Position numbers and translations under genes: made by a program
The notes under the pieces: generated by a model
Databases searched by the model: none
The model's input: the letters and a program-made list of their open reading frames with translations, nothing else
Told to the model about the DNA's origin: nothing
From: JANLVJ01 sp031363945
GTDB taxonomy: Bacteria; Bacteroidota; Bacteroidia; Sphingobacteriales; Sphingobacteriaceae
Reading direction: 5' to 3'
Assembly: GCA_031363945.1 (NCBI GenBank)
Contig: JANLVJ010000012.1
Location: 1 to 38,745 of the forward strand
Length of the DNA stretch: 38,745 nt
Part shown: in pieces, positions 26,032 through 33,025 of the stretch
Layout: each line of letters starts with the position of its first letter
Position numbering within the stretch: the first letter of the stretch is position 1

Positions 26032-27006
26032 ATGGAAAAGAAAATATTTATACCTGCTGAACCTGATGACCTGGGTTTTGGAACGGCTGCAGGTACAGCA
26101 GATCAACGAATTATAAATCGAGATGGCACGTCTAATGTCATCAAAAAAGGATTACCAATCTTTAGACCTTATGAAATTTATATAAAACTTATCACGATGC
26201 CCTGGGGTAAATTCCTGGTTTTGATATTTATAAGCTACCTGATTGCCAATTTTTTATTTGCCAGCCTGTATATGGCTCTTGGTAAAAACGCTTTGATGGG
26301 TGCATCAACACGAGATTTCTGGAGTGAATTTCAGGATGCGTTTTTCTTCAGTTCACAAACAATTTCAACTTTAGGCTTTGCCCGCATTTCACCATCAGGT
26401 TTGCTACCCAGCGCTGTGGCTGCAATTGAATCACTAATTGGTTTATTGATTTTTGCCCTGGCCACAGGTTTATTATATGGCCGTTTTTCAAGACCTGTTG
26501 CTAAAATTTTATATAGTGAGTGGGCGCTTATCTCACCTTATCAGGATATTTCAGGGCTTATGTTTCGTATTGCTAATTTACGCAGTACAGAACTTATAGA
26601 TGTTGAAGTTGTGATCACCTATTCACAACTTGAAATGCATGAAGGTTCACAAATACGAAGGTATTACCCACTGACCCTTGAACGAAAAAAAGTACCCATT
26701 CTAAGTATGACCTGGACGGTGGTACATCCTATCGACGCAGACAGCCCTTTATATGGAAAGCAAAAGGCCGACTTTGACAAATCATCTATGGAAATAATGG
26801 TATTGGTGAAAGCTTTCGATGATACTTTTTCACAAAATGTGCATTCCAGGTTTTCTTATAAAGAACATGAACTGATTACAGGGGCAAAATTCATTCCCGT
26901 ACTTAATCACACTCCCAGAGGCACAATCACCATCAATCTGGCTAAAATTTCAGAGTATTCACTTATTGATTTGCCCGGGAATAATAACCAGGAAAAAGCG
27001 GTTTAA
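26032..27006 (+). CDS. Inward-rectifier K+ channel family protein (KirBac-like) with altered filter
   Basis: 324 residues. Two transmembrane helices, LVLIFISYLIANFLFASLYMAL and AVAAIESLIGLLIFALATGLLYGRFSRP, flank a pore helix. A typical Kir cytoplasmic immunoglobulin-like domain follows (LMFRIANLRSTELIDVEVVITYS; RRYYPLTLERKKVPILSMTWTVVHPI; SRFSYKEHELITGAKF). Everything fits KirBac except the filter: instead of T-x-G-Y-G the codons 26368-26382 give T-L-G-F-A, followed by RISP. The loss of the second Gly predicts altered or lost K+ selectivity; whether it conducts is unknown. Spacing is 3 bp after the barrel gene and 30 bp before the ATG of the pyruvate-oxidase-like gene. Confidence 0.9.
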   Translation: MEKKIFIPAEPDDLGFGTAAGTADQRIINRDGTSNVIKKGLPIFRPYEIYIKLITMPWGKFLVLIFISYLIANFLFASLYMALGKNALMGASTRDFWSEFQDAFFFSSQTISTLGFARISPSGLLPSAVAAIESLIGLLIFALATGLLYGRFSRPVAKILYSEWALISPYQDISGLMFRIANLRSTELIDVEVVITYSQLEMHEGSQIRRYYPLTLERKKVPILSMTWTVVHPIDADSPLYGKQKADFDKSSMEIMVLVKAFDDTFSQNVHSRFSYKEHELITGAKFIPVLNHTPRGTITINLAKISEYSLIDLPGNNNQEKAV

Positions 27007-27036
27007 TTTTTGTCTGATCTGTCAAAATTAACGAAG

Positions 27037-28776
27037 ATGACAGTTTCTGAATATTTGCTCTCGTGCCTAAGGCAAGCTGGTGTTAATCAAGTTTTTGGTG
27101 TTACAGGTGATGCCCTTAATACTTTCGTTGATGCAATACGCCGTCAGGATGAAATCAAGTGGATTGCCATGCGCCATGAAGAAAATGCAGCATTTGCAGC
27201 TTATGCAGAAGCAGTGCTTACCGGTAATCTTGCTGTATGCGCCGGCACTGTTGGGCCGGGTGCACTTCATCTTTTAAACGGTTTGTACAACGCCAAAAAA
27301 GAACGGGTGCCTGTTCTTGCAATTAGTGGTCAGGTTGCAACTGTTGAAATGGAGAGCAGCTATTTTCAAGAGGTTGATCTTACCAGGGTATATGATGACG
27401 TCTGCGCTTTTCAGGCAGTTATACGGTCACCAGAGCAAGCACCAAGAATTATTTTAAAAGCTATTGAAATTGCCTTGCAAGAACGAACAGTTTGCCGGAT
27501 TGAGTTGCCGATAGATATAGCTGGCATGCAGCTTGAGGGAAAGGGTATGATTCATAAAATTTTCAGATCCAAGGCCAGACTAGTTCCGGCACTTTCTGAA
27601 GTTGAGGCTCTGGCTCAGCTTATTCAATCAGCTGGTTCGGTCACTATACTTGCTGGCGTAGGGTGCAGGGAGGCAAAAGAACAGGTCATAAAACTGGCTG
27701 AACTGCTGAAAGCGCCGATCGTTCATACGTTGAAGGCTGCTGATATTTTTAATGAAAGCGACCCCCATGTTGCCGGTCTTACAGGTTTACTTGGCAATCC
27801 TCCTGGTTATGCGGCTGTGATGCAGGCCGATTTATTACTGATGCTAGGAACTGACTTTCCGTATACAGCCTTTCTACCCCATAACCGGCAGATAGCCCAA
27901 GTTGATATCCGGATTGAAAACCTGGGCAACCGGGCGCCTGTTAACCTGGGCATACTGGGTGATATTGGTGAAACCTTAAATTTACTCTTGCCACTGATAA
28001 AGGAAAAAACTGAAACCAAGTTTAAAGCTGGGATTTTTTTAAAACTTGATGCCTGGCGCAAGCATATTAGGGCTGAAAGCTCACTTAAGCGTGATCGCAA
28101 GCCGCTGCACCCACAACTTTTTGCCCATGAAATAGGCTTGAAAGCAAGCACCGATGCTATATTTACCGTAGACGTTGGAGAATCTACTATCTGGCTGGCA
28201 CGATTTGTAGACCTTCTTGGCAAACGCCGGTTGCTGGGTAGTTTTAATCATGGGTCTATGGCCGTAGCATTTGCTGCTGCCCTTGGTGCTCAATCAGTAG
28301 ATCGTACCCGGCAGGTTTGGGCCTTTGCCGGTGATGGCGCCTTTGCGATGGGCATGCAGGATTTTGTGACCGCAGTGCGTTATAACTGGCCCGTTAAGTT
28401 AGTAGTCTTTAATAATAGTGAACTCAGTTTTGTTAAAACAGAGATGGAAGAAGCTGGGCTGGTACCCTTTAAAGATGCCTTACATCTGCAGAATCCAGAT
28501 TTTGCCGAATATGCCCGGGCATGCGGTGGTGATGGTGTGCGGGTTGAAAATGCTGAAGACATTGTTCCTGCAATAGAAGCTGCCCTACGATCGACAAAAC
28601 CTTTTTTAATTGAAGCCATGGTTAGCCCAGGTGAAATCAGCTTGCCCCCAACAATTACACTGAAAGAAGCCTGGGGTTTTGGCACTTCTAAATTGCGTGA
28701 AGTGCTACTTTCAATCAAAGGTGATGAAAGTCAGTGGGAAGGCTTAAAAGAAGAACTAGGAAGTTCGATACAATAA
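27037..28776 (+). CDS. poxB: ThDP-dependent pyruvate oxidase / pyruvate:quinone oxidoreductase family (PoxB-like)
   Basis: 579 residues from ATG 27037 (MTVSEYLLSCLRQAGVNQVFGVTGD), which aligns with the PoxB N-terminus; a TTG at 27010 would add nine residues. Three domains of the acetolactate synthase/oxidase superfamily are present. The N-terminal Pyr domain has catalytic Glu in RHEENAAFAAYAEA near residue 50 and GTVGPGALHLLNGLYNAKKERVPVLAISGQ. The central domain is consistent with FAD binding. The C-terminal PP domain has the ThDP motif GDGAFAMGMQDF…NN near residue 438. PoxB enzymes oxidatively decarboxylate pyruvate to acetate and CO2, passing electrons to quinone. No C-terminal amphipathic membrane helix is obvious here, so the electron acceptor is open. 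Coupled to the Kir-like gene. Confidence 0.85.
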   Translation: MTVSEYLLSCLRQAGVNQVFGVTGDALNTFVDAIRRQDEIKWIAMRHEENAAFAAYAEAVLTGNLAVCAGTVGPGALHLLNGLYNAKKERVPVLAISGQVATVEMESSYFQEVDLTRVYDDVCAFQAVIRSPEQAPRIILKAIEIALQERTVCRIELPIDIAGMQLEGKGMIHKIFRSKARLVPALSEVEALAQLIQSAGSVTILAGVGCREAKEQVIKLAELLKAPIVHTLKAADIFNESDPHVAGLTGLLGNPPGYAAVMQADLLLMLGTDFPYTAFLPHNRQIAQVDIRIENLGNRAPVNLGILGDIGETLNLLLPLIKEKTETKFKAGIFLKLDAWRKHIRAESSLKRDRKPLHPQLFAHEIGLKASTDAIFTVDVGESTIWLARFVDLLGKRRLLGSFNHGSMAVAFAAALGAQSVDRTRQVWAFAGDGAFAMGMQDFVTAVRYNWPVKLVVFNNSELSFVKTEMEEAGLVPFKDALHLQNPDFAEYARACGGDGVRVENAEDIVPAIEAALRSTKPFLIEAMVSPGEISLPPTITLKEAWGFGTSKLREVLLSIKGDESQWEGLKEELGSSIQ

Positions 28777-28907
28777 AAAAGCTATTTACTATTAAATTCA
28801 GCAAATGTTCTTATTAACAGTTAGTGCTGGAAATTATACCATCACAGCATTTAGTATAGTTATTTTAGCTAAAAACCCTTGTTTTCATAAATGCCAGCGC
28901 TAAATTT

Positions 28908-29048
28908 GTTTGAAAGCCAGCAAAATCAAAACGTTTGAAAGCCAGCGAAATCAAAACGTTTGAAAGCCAGCGAAATCAAAACGTTTTAAAGCCAGCGAAA
29001 TCAAAACGTTTGAAAGCCAGGAAAATCAAAACGTTTGAACGCCTGGAT
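28908..29048. repeat. 25-bp tandem repeat, 5.6 units
   Basis: Five full 25-bp units start at 28908, 28933, 28958, 28983 and 29008, with a partial sixth at 29033. Each contains GTTTGAAAGCCAG, then a short A-rich segment ending in ATCAAAAC. Units differ at only one to three positions (for example TGAAAG versus TTAAAG). Junctions read TCAAAACGTTTGA, which is nearly palindromic. The unit is not a multiple of three and no ORF runs through it. There are no unique spacers, so it is not a CRISPR. It fills most of the gap between the poxB-like gene and the convergent SDR gene (28777-29170). Confidence 0.9.
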
Positions 29049-29170
29049 CTTCGATTAATTTCTCGCTGCAGCCTATTATCAAATGATCAGTAAGTTGTGC
29101 TTAGAATGATTAACCATTTTGGTAATTAAATTTAAAACCAAAAGTGGATGGTTGTACCGCGCATCAACAG

Positions 29171-29989
29171 CTACTTTTTTATTGAAGAGCCTGATTCTGC
29201 ATTGAATTTATTGAAAACCATCTTATCAAGGAAGGTTGGAAAAATCCTGCTTAAGAATACGGTAAACTTGCCTTCCCGGGTGAGTACGATTGAACGTTTG
29301 CGGTTAGCAATGGCAAGAACTATTGACTCTGCTACTTCAGCAGATGACATCATGCTGGTTTCCTGCATATTTGACTCGCCATGCTCTTTCCCAGTCTTAT
29401 TTAGGGCAACCTTACGAATATTGGATGATGTAAAGCCTGGACATGCAATCAACACATGCAAGTTATGCTGACGGTTTTCAAGCCGTATTACACCCAGGAA
29501 ACCTTGCATTGCAAATTTAGAGGCTGAATATCCTGAACGCCCTGGCAATGCCTGATAACCGGCAATGGACGATACCCCTACAAGTGATCCGCCTGATTCC
29601 AGTAAATAAGGCAGCGCAAATTTAGTACAGTAGACGGTACCCCAGAAATTTACATCCATCAGTCTTTTCAAGACTTCAAGTTCAACATCCAGAAAATTTG
29701 CCCGCATTGAAATACCTGCATTATTAATCAGAATATCAATTTTCTTAAATGTACGTATAGCCTGACCAATGAGCAGTTTACAGGATTCTTCGCTAGTTAC
29801 ATCACATTCAACGGCAAGGGCTTTTATTGAATGAGCCGATTCAAGGTCTCTGGCGATTTCACACAGGCTGACAAAGCTACGTGCACCAAGTACAAGATTT
29901 GCTCCACGGCGTGCAAATGCTTCAGCAAGGGCAAGTCCAATGCCTGAAGATGCGCCAGTAATGACAATTACTTTATCTGTAAACTGCAT
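29171..29989 (-). CDS. Short-chain dehydrogenase/reductase
   Basis: 272 residues, classical SDR fold. NAD(P)-binding TGASSGIGLALAEAFARRG at about residues 11-29, NNAGIS near 90, catalytic Ser in VGVSSIAGYQ and the YxxxK motif in YSASKFAMQGFLGVIRLE near 155. The C-terminal part (VLTREGKFTVFLSRIFPTFLDKM) has a hydrophobic stretch, as in dehydrogenases acting on lipids or located at membranes. Substrate cannot be read. It starts 6 bp after the recR stop on the same strand and is probably cotranscribed. Confidence 0.92.
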   Translation of the reverse strand: MQFTDKVIVITGASSGIGLALAEAFARRGANLVLGARSFVSLCEIARDLESAHSIKALAVECDVTSEESCKLLIGQAIRTFKKIDILINNAGISMRANFLDVELEVLKRLMDVNFWGTVYCTKFALPYLLESGGSLVGVSSIAGYQALPGRSGYSASKFAMQGFLGVIRLENRQHNLHVLIACPGFTSSNIRKVALNKTGKEHGESNMQETSMMSSAEVAESIVLAIANRKRSIVLTREGKFTVFLSRIFPTFLDKMVFNKFNAESGSSIKK

Positions 29990-29995
29990 AATTTT

Positions 29996-30613
29996 TTATT
30001 TAAACAACGAATTTTCATACGGAACCCTTGATAAAATAGAGCGCCCAAGGGTTACCTCATCAACATATTCAAGTTCACCACCAAAAGAAATTCCTTTTGC
30101 AATAGTGGTGAGCGTAATATCGAAAACTTTGAGTTTTTTGTAGATATAAAAAATGGTTGTATCACCTTCCATGGTTGCACTCAGGGCCAGAATAACTTCT
30201 TTTATGCCTGATTCCTTGACACGTTTAATCAACATATCAATGCGCAGATCAGATGGCCCTATCCCATTCATGGGTGAGATCAAACCCCCAAGTACATGAT
30301 AAAGACCGTAATACTGGGAAGTATTTTCAATAGCCATGACATCACGGGTATCTTCAACGACACAGATCAGACCACGATCACGTTTCTCACTTAAACACAC
30401 AGGGCAGAGCTGGTCATCAGAAAGATTACCACACTCAGTGCAATATTTAATATCTGTTCGTAGCTTGAGAACGCTTTCACTGAAACGTTTTACATCAGCC
30501 TCTTCCTGCCTGAGCAGATGTAAAGCCAGACGTAAGGCAGTTTTCGGACCAATGCCAGGCAACCGGGCGAATTCATCTACTGCGTTTTCCAGCAATCTGG
30601 AAGAATAGTTCAT
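29996..30613 (-). CDS. recR: Recombination mediator RecR
   Basis: 205 residues. Acts with RecF/RecO to load RecA at ssDNA gaps. N-terminal helix-hairpin-helix LPGIGPKTALRLALHLL near residues 17-33, a C4 zinc finger CTECGNLSDDQLCPVC near 58-73, then a Toprim domain (LICVVEDTRDVMAIENT; ILALSATMEGDTT). The C-terminal GGELEYVDEVTLGRSI contains the Walker B-like motif. Length is normal. It lies upstream of the SDR gene and is divergent from the SSS symporter gene, with only 46 bp between them. Confidence 0.97.
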   Translation of the reverse strand: MNYSSRLLENAVDEFARLPGIGPKTALRLALHLLRQEEADVKRFSESVLKLRTDIKYCTECGNLSDDQLCPVCLSEKRDRGLICVVEDTRDVMAIENTSQYYGLYHVLGGLISPMNGIGPSDLRIDMLIKRVKESGIKEVILALSATMEGDTTIFYIYKKLKVFDITLTTIAKGISFGGELEYVDEVTLGRSILSRVPYENSLFK

Positions 30614-30659
30614 TTTGTAAAACTAAAAAATTATCCTAAATAGCAGGATAAGCAAATTC

Positions 30660-32177
30660 ATGCAGCCTCTATCTATCTTATATTACCTGCTTGGTTACTT
30701 CATATTAATCTCGATCATTACCTGGTATACTACCCGAAAAGCTGATAGCCTTTCGTTTTACCTGGGTAATAAAAAGTCGCCATGGCCTTTAGTTGCCTTT
30801 GGCATGATCGGGACGTCAATTTCTGGGGTAACCTTTATTTCAGTGACTGGCATGGTGGCAGCTTCAAAATTCAGCTACCTGCAGTTTGTTCTGGGCCTGA
30901 CAGTCGGGTACCAGATTATTGCCTTCGTGTTATTACCGATGTATTACCGGCTGAATCTGACTTCAATTTATACCTATCTGGACCTACGGTTTGGTACAAA
31001 CAGTCATAAGGTTGGCTCTTTTTACTTCCTTTTGGCCCGTACACTCGGTGCTGCAGCCCGACTTTACCTGGTCGTAGAAGTATTGAACGATCTGGTATTT
31101 AAGAGTCTGGGTATCCCGTTTGAAGTCAGCGTGGCCTTTATTATAGTATTGATTTTTGTATACACGGTTAAGGGTGGGGTAAAAACAATCGTTTACACAG
31201 ATACTATACAAACAAGTGTGATGATTCTGGCCGTTTTTGTCTGCATCTGGGAAATAAGCAAAGCCCTGCATCAACCCCTTTCAACGATTGCAAGTGAAGT
31301 AAACAGTCAGGGTTATACAGCAATATTCACCAGTGGAGCAGGTGGATTCTGGAAGAATTTTTTATCGGGAATTTTTATTTGCGTCGGTATGACAGGGCTA
31401 GATCAGGATCTTATGCAAAAAAATCTGAGTATCAAAAATATTGATGATGCCCAGAAAAATATGCTCAGCTTCAGTGCTATTTCGCTGGTTGTGAACCTGC
31501 TCTTTCTAACCCTGGGAGCATTTATTGCCTATTATATGCAGTTAAAAGGAATTAAAGTTGCCCGCCCAGATCTGGCCTTTGGTGAGGTTGCGACACATTA
31601 TTTCAGTTCTTTTGGGGCCCTTATTTTTGTGGTTGGACTGGTAGCCATTTCATTTGCCTCAGCCGATAGTGCATTAACAGCACTGACAACTAGTTTTTGC
31701 ATAGATATTCTGAATTTTGATGCTGCTGATCCGAGCCGGGTACACCTGCGTCAACAGGTACATTTTGGTTTCAGTCTTTTATCGTTTCTGCTGATCATTT
31801 TCTTGTTTAAAGGCTCACAGAATTCTGTGATCACCATTGTTTATGCCATAGGCTCTTATACCTATGGGCCGCTCATTGCCATGTATGCTTTCGGCTTACT
31901 GGTAAAAAGAAGCATTACCGATAAACTTGTTCCTTATATTGCGGTGATCAGCGCTTTAATTATTGTCACCATTTCAATGATAGCCGCCTACCATTCTATA
32001 GAAATGGGTACAGCCAAGATAACGGTGGCAACATTGGCCAGCATACATGGTTTTACCTACTTTACAGCCTTGTTTAATAATGGTTTTGGCACTGAAGTCA
32101 TCATTTACAATGCCTTACTTACTTTTGCTGGCTTATTCATCTTCAGCAGGAAACAAGAAAATTTTATCCGCGTTTAA
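30660..32177 (+). CDS. Sodium:solute symporter (SSS family)
   Basis: 505 residues with about 13 hydrophobic helices. The N-terminal segment YFILISIITWYTTRKADSLSFYLGNKKSPWPLVAFGMIGTSISGVTFISVTGMV carries the typical SSS TM1-TM2 arrangement with the GTSISGVTF unwound segment. GGVKTIVYTDTIQTSVMI and ISFASADSALTALTTSFCIDIL (the sodium-site SADSALT region) are family hallmarks. The substrate (sugar, inositol, sialic acid, proline or others) cannot be predicted. Followed 52 bp downstream by a LOG-family gene. Confidence 0.92.
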   Translation: MQPLSILYYLLGYFILISIITWYTTRKADSLSFYLGNKKSPWPLVAFGMIGTSISGVTFISVTGMVAASKFSYLQFVLGLTVGYQIIAFVLLPMYYRLNLTSIYTYLDLRFGTNSHKVGSFYFLLARTLGAAARLYLVVEVLNDLVFKSLGIPFEVSVAFIIVLIFVYTVKGGVKTIVYTDTIQTSVMILAVFVCIWEISKALHQPLSTIASEVNSQGYTAIFTSGAGGFWKNFLSGIFICVGMTGLDQDLMQKNLSIKNIDDAQKNMLSFSAISLVVNLLFLTLGAFIAYYMQLKGIKVARPDLAFGEVATHYFSSFGALIFVVGLVAISFASADSALTALTTSFCIDILNFDAADPSRVHLRQQVHFGFSLLSFLLIIFLFKGSQNSVITIVYAIGSYTYGPLIAMYAFGLLVKRSITDKLVPYIAVISALIIVTISMIAAYHSIEMGTAKITVATLASIHGFTYFTALFNNGFGTEVIIYNALLTFAGLFIFSRKQENFIRV

Positions 32178-32229
32178 TAATCAATTGGATCGCTAAAAAC
32201 CTGATTGCGTTCTGGCATATACCCCTGTT

Positions 32230-32940
32230 ATGATTTACGGAGAAGAAAAGATAAGAGCTGCTTTTGAAAATAAAGACTGGCAGGAAATAAAGGTTACCGA
32301 TAGCTGGCAGATCTTCAAGATCATGGCTGAATTTGTTGAAGGCTTTGAAAAATTAGGCCGCATTGGGCCCTGTGTATCGGTATTTGGGTCAGCACGTACG
32401 CGCCCTGACAGCCCATATTATACTTTAGCTACAGAAGTGGGGCGTTTGCTGACAAGAAGTGGGTATGGCGTTATTACTGGTGGTGGGCCAGGTATTATGG
32501 AGGCTGCTAATAAAGGAGCAAATGAAACTGGGGGCAAATCTGTAGGCCTGAATATTGACTTACCTTTCGAGCAGTATAGTAACCCGTATATTGATAAAGA
32601 TAAGCTGATGACCTACGACTACTTTTTTGTGCGTAAGGTGATGTTTATCAAATATTCACAAGGTTTTATTATTTTGCCGGGTGGCTTTGGTACGATGGAT
32701 GAACTGTTCGAGGCAATGACGCTGATTCAGACAGAAAAAATAGCCCGGTTTCCAATTGTTTTTGTTGGGTCTGCTTATTGGAAAGGACTTATCGACTGGA
32801 TGAAAGCAAGTATGCAGGAAATGGAAGGAAATATTCATGAAGAAGACCTGAATCTATTCAGAATAGTTGACACCGCTGAAGAAGCAGTCAATCATATCGT
32901 TCGCTTTTACGATAAATACACGCTGAAACCAAACTTCTGA
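32230..32940 (+). CDS. LOG-family / TIGR00730 Rossmann-fold protein
   Basis: 236 residues. The motif PGGFGTMDELFE near residue 153, with the upstream VITGGGPGIMEAANKGA and SVFGSARTRPDSPYY, defines the LOG (lysine-decarboxylase-like) family. Many members hydrolyse nucleoside 5'-monophosphates, as in cytokinin riboside phosphoribohydrolases. The N-terminal 40 residues (EDWQEIKVTDSWQIFKIMAEFVEGFEKL-like) match the longer bacterial subgroup. Despite older labels it is not a lysine decarboxylase. Probable cotranscription with the symporter gene. A hairpin follows at 32943-32972. Confidence 0.9.
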   Translation: MIYGEEKIRAAFENKDWQEIKVTDSWQIFKIMAEFVEGFEKLGRIGPCVSVFGSARTRPDSPYYTLATEVGRLLTRSGYGVITGGGPGIMEAANKGANETGGKSVGLNIDLPFEQYSNPYIDKDKLMTYDYFFVRKVMFIKYSQGFIILPGGFGTMDELFEAMTLIQTEKIARFPIVFVGSAYWKGLIDWMKASMQEMEGNIHEEDLNLFRIVDTAEEAVNHIVRFYDKYTLKPNF

Positions 32941-32942
32941 TT

Positions 32943-32972
32943 AGTTACACTTAAATACATTATAGCGTAACT
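32943..32972. terminator. Possible bidirectional hairpin between convergent genes
   Basis: AGTTAC and GTAACT form a 6-bp stem (with partial extension) in the gap between the LOG-family and murF-alr genes. There is no clear T tract on either side, so the terminator call is weak. Confidence 0.3.
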
Positions 32973-33025
32973 TCTAATTATTTTTAGTACTTCTTCAGTT
33001 CTGTACAATTAAGCTTTATTTCTGG

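Noticed and set aside
28908..29048. CRISPR array
   Set aside because: The 25-bp units are directly contiguous with no unique spacers, and no cas genes are present.
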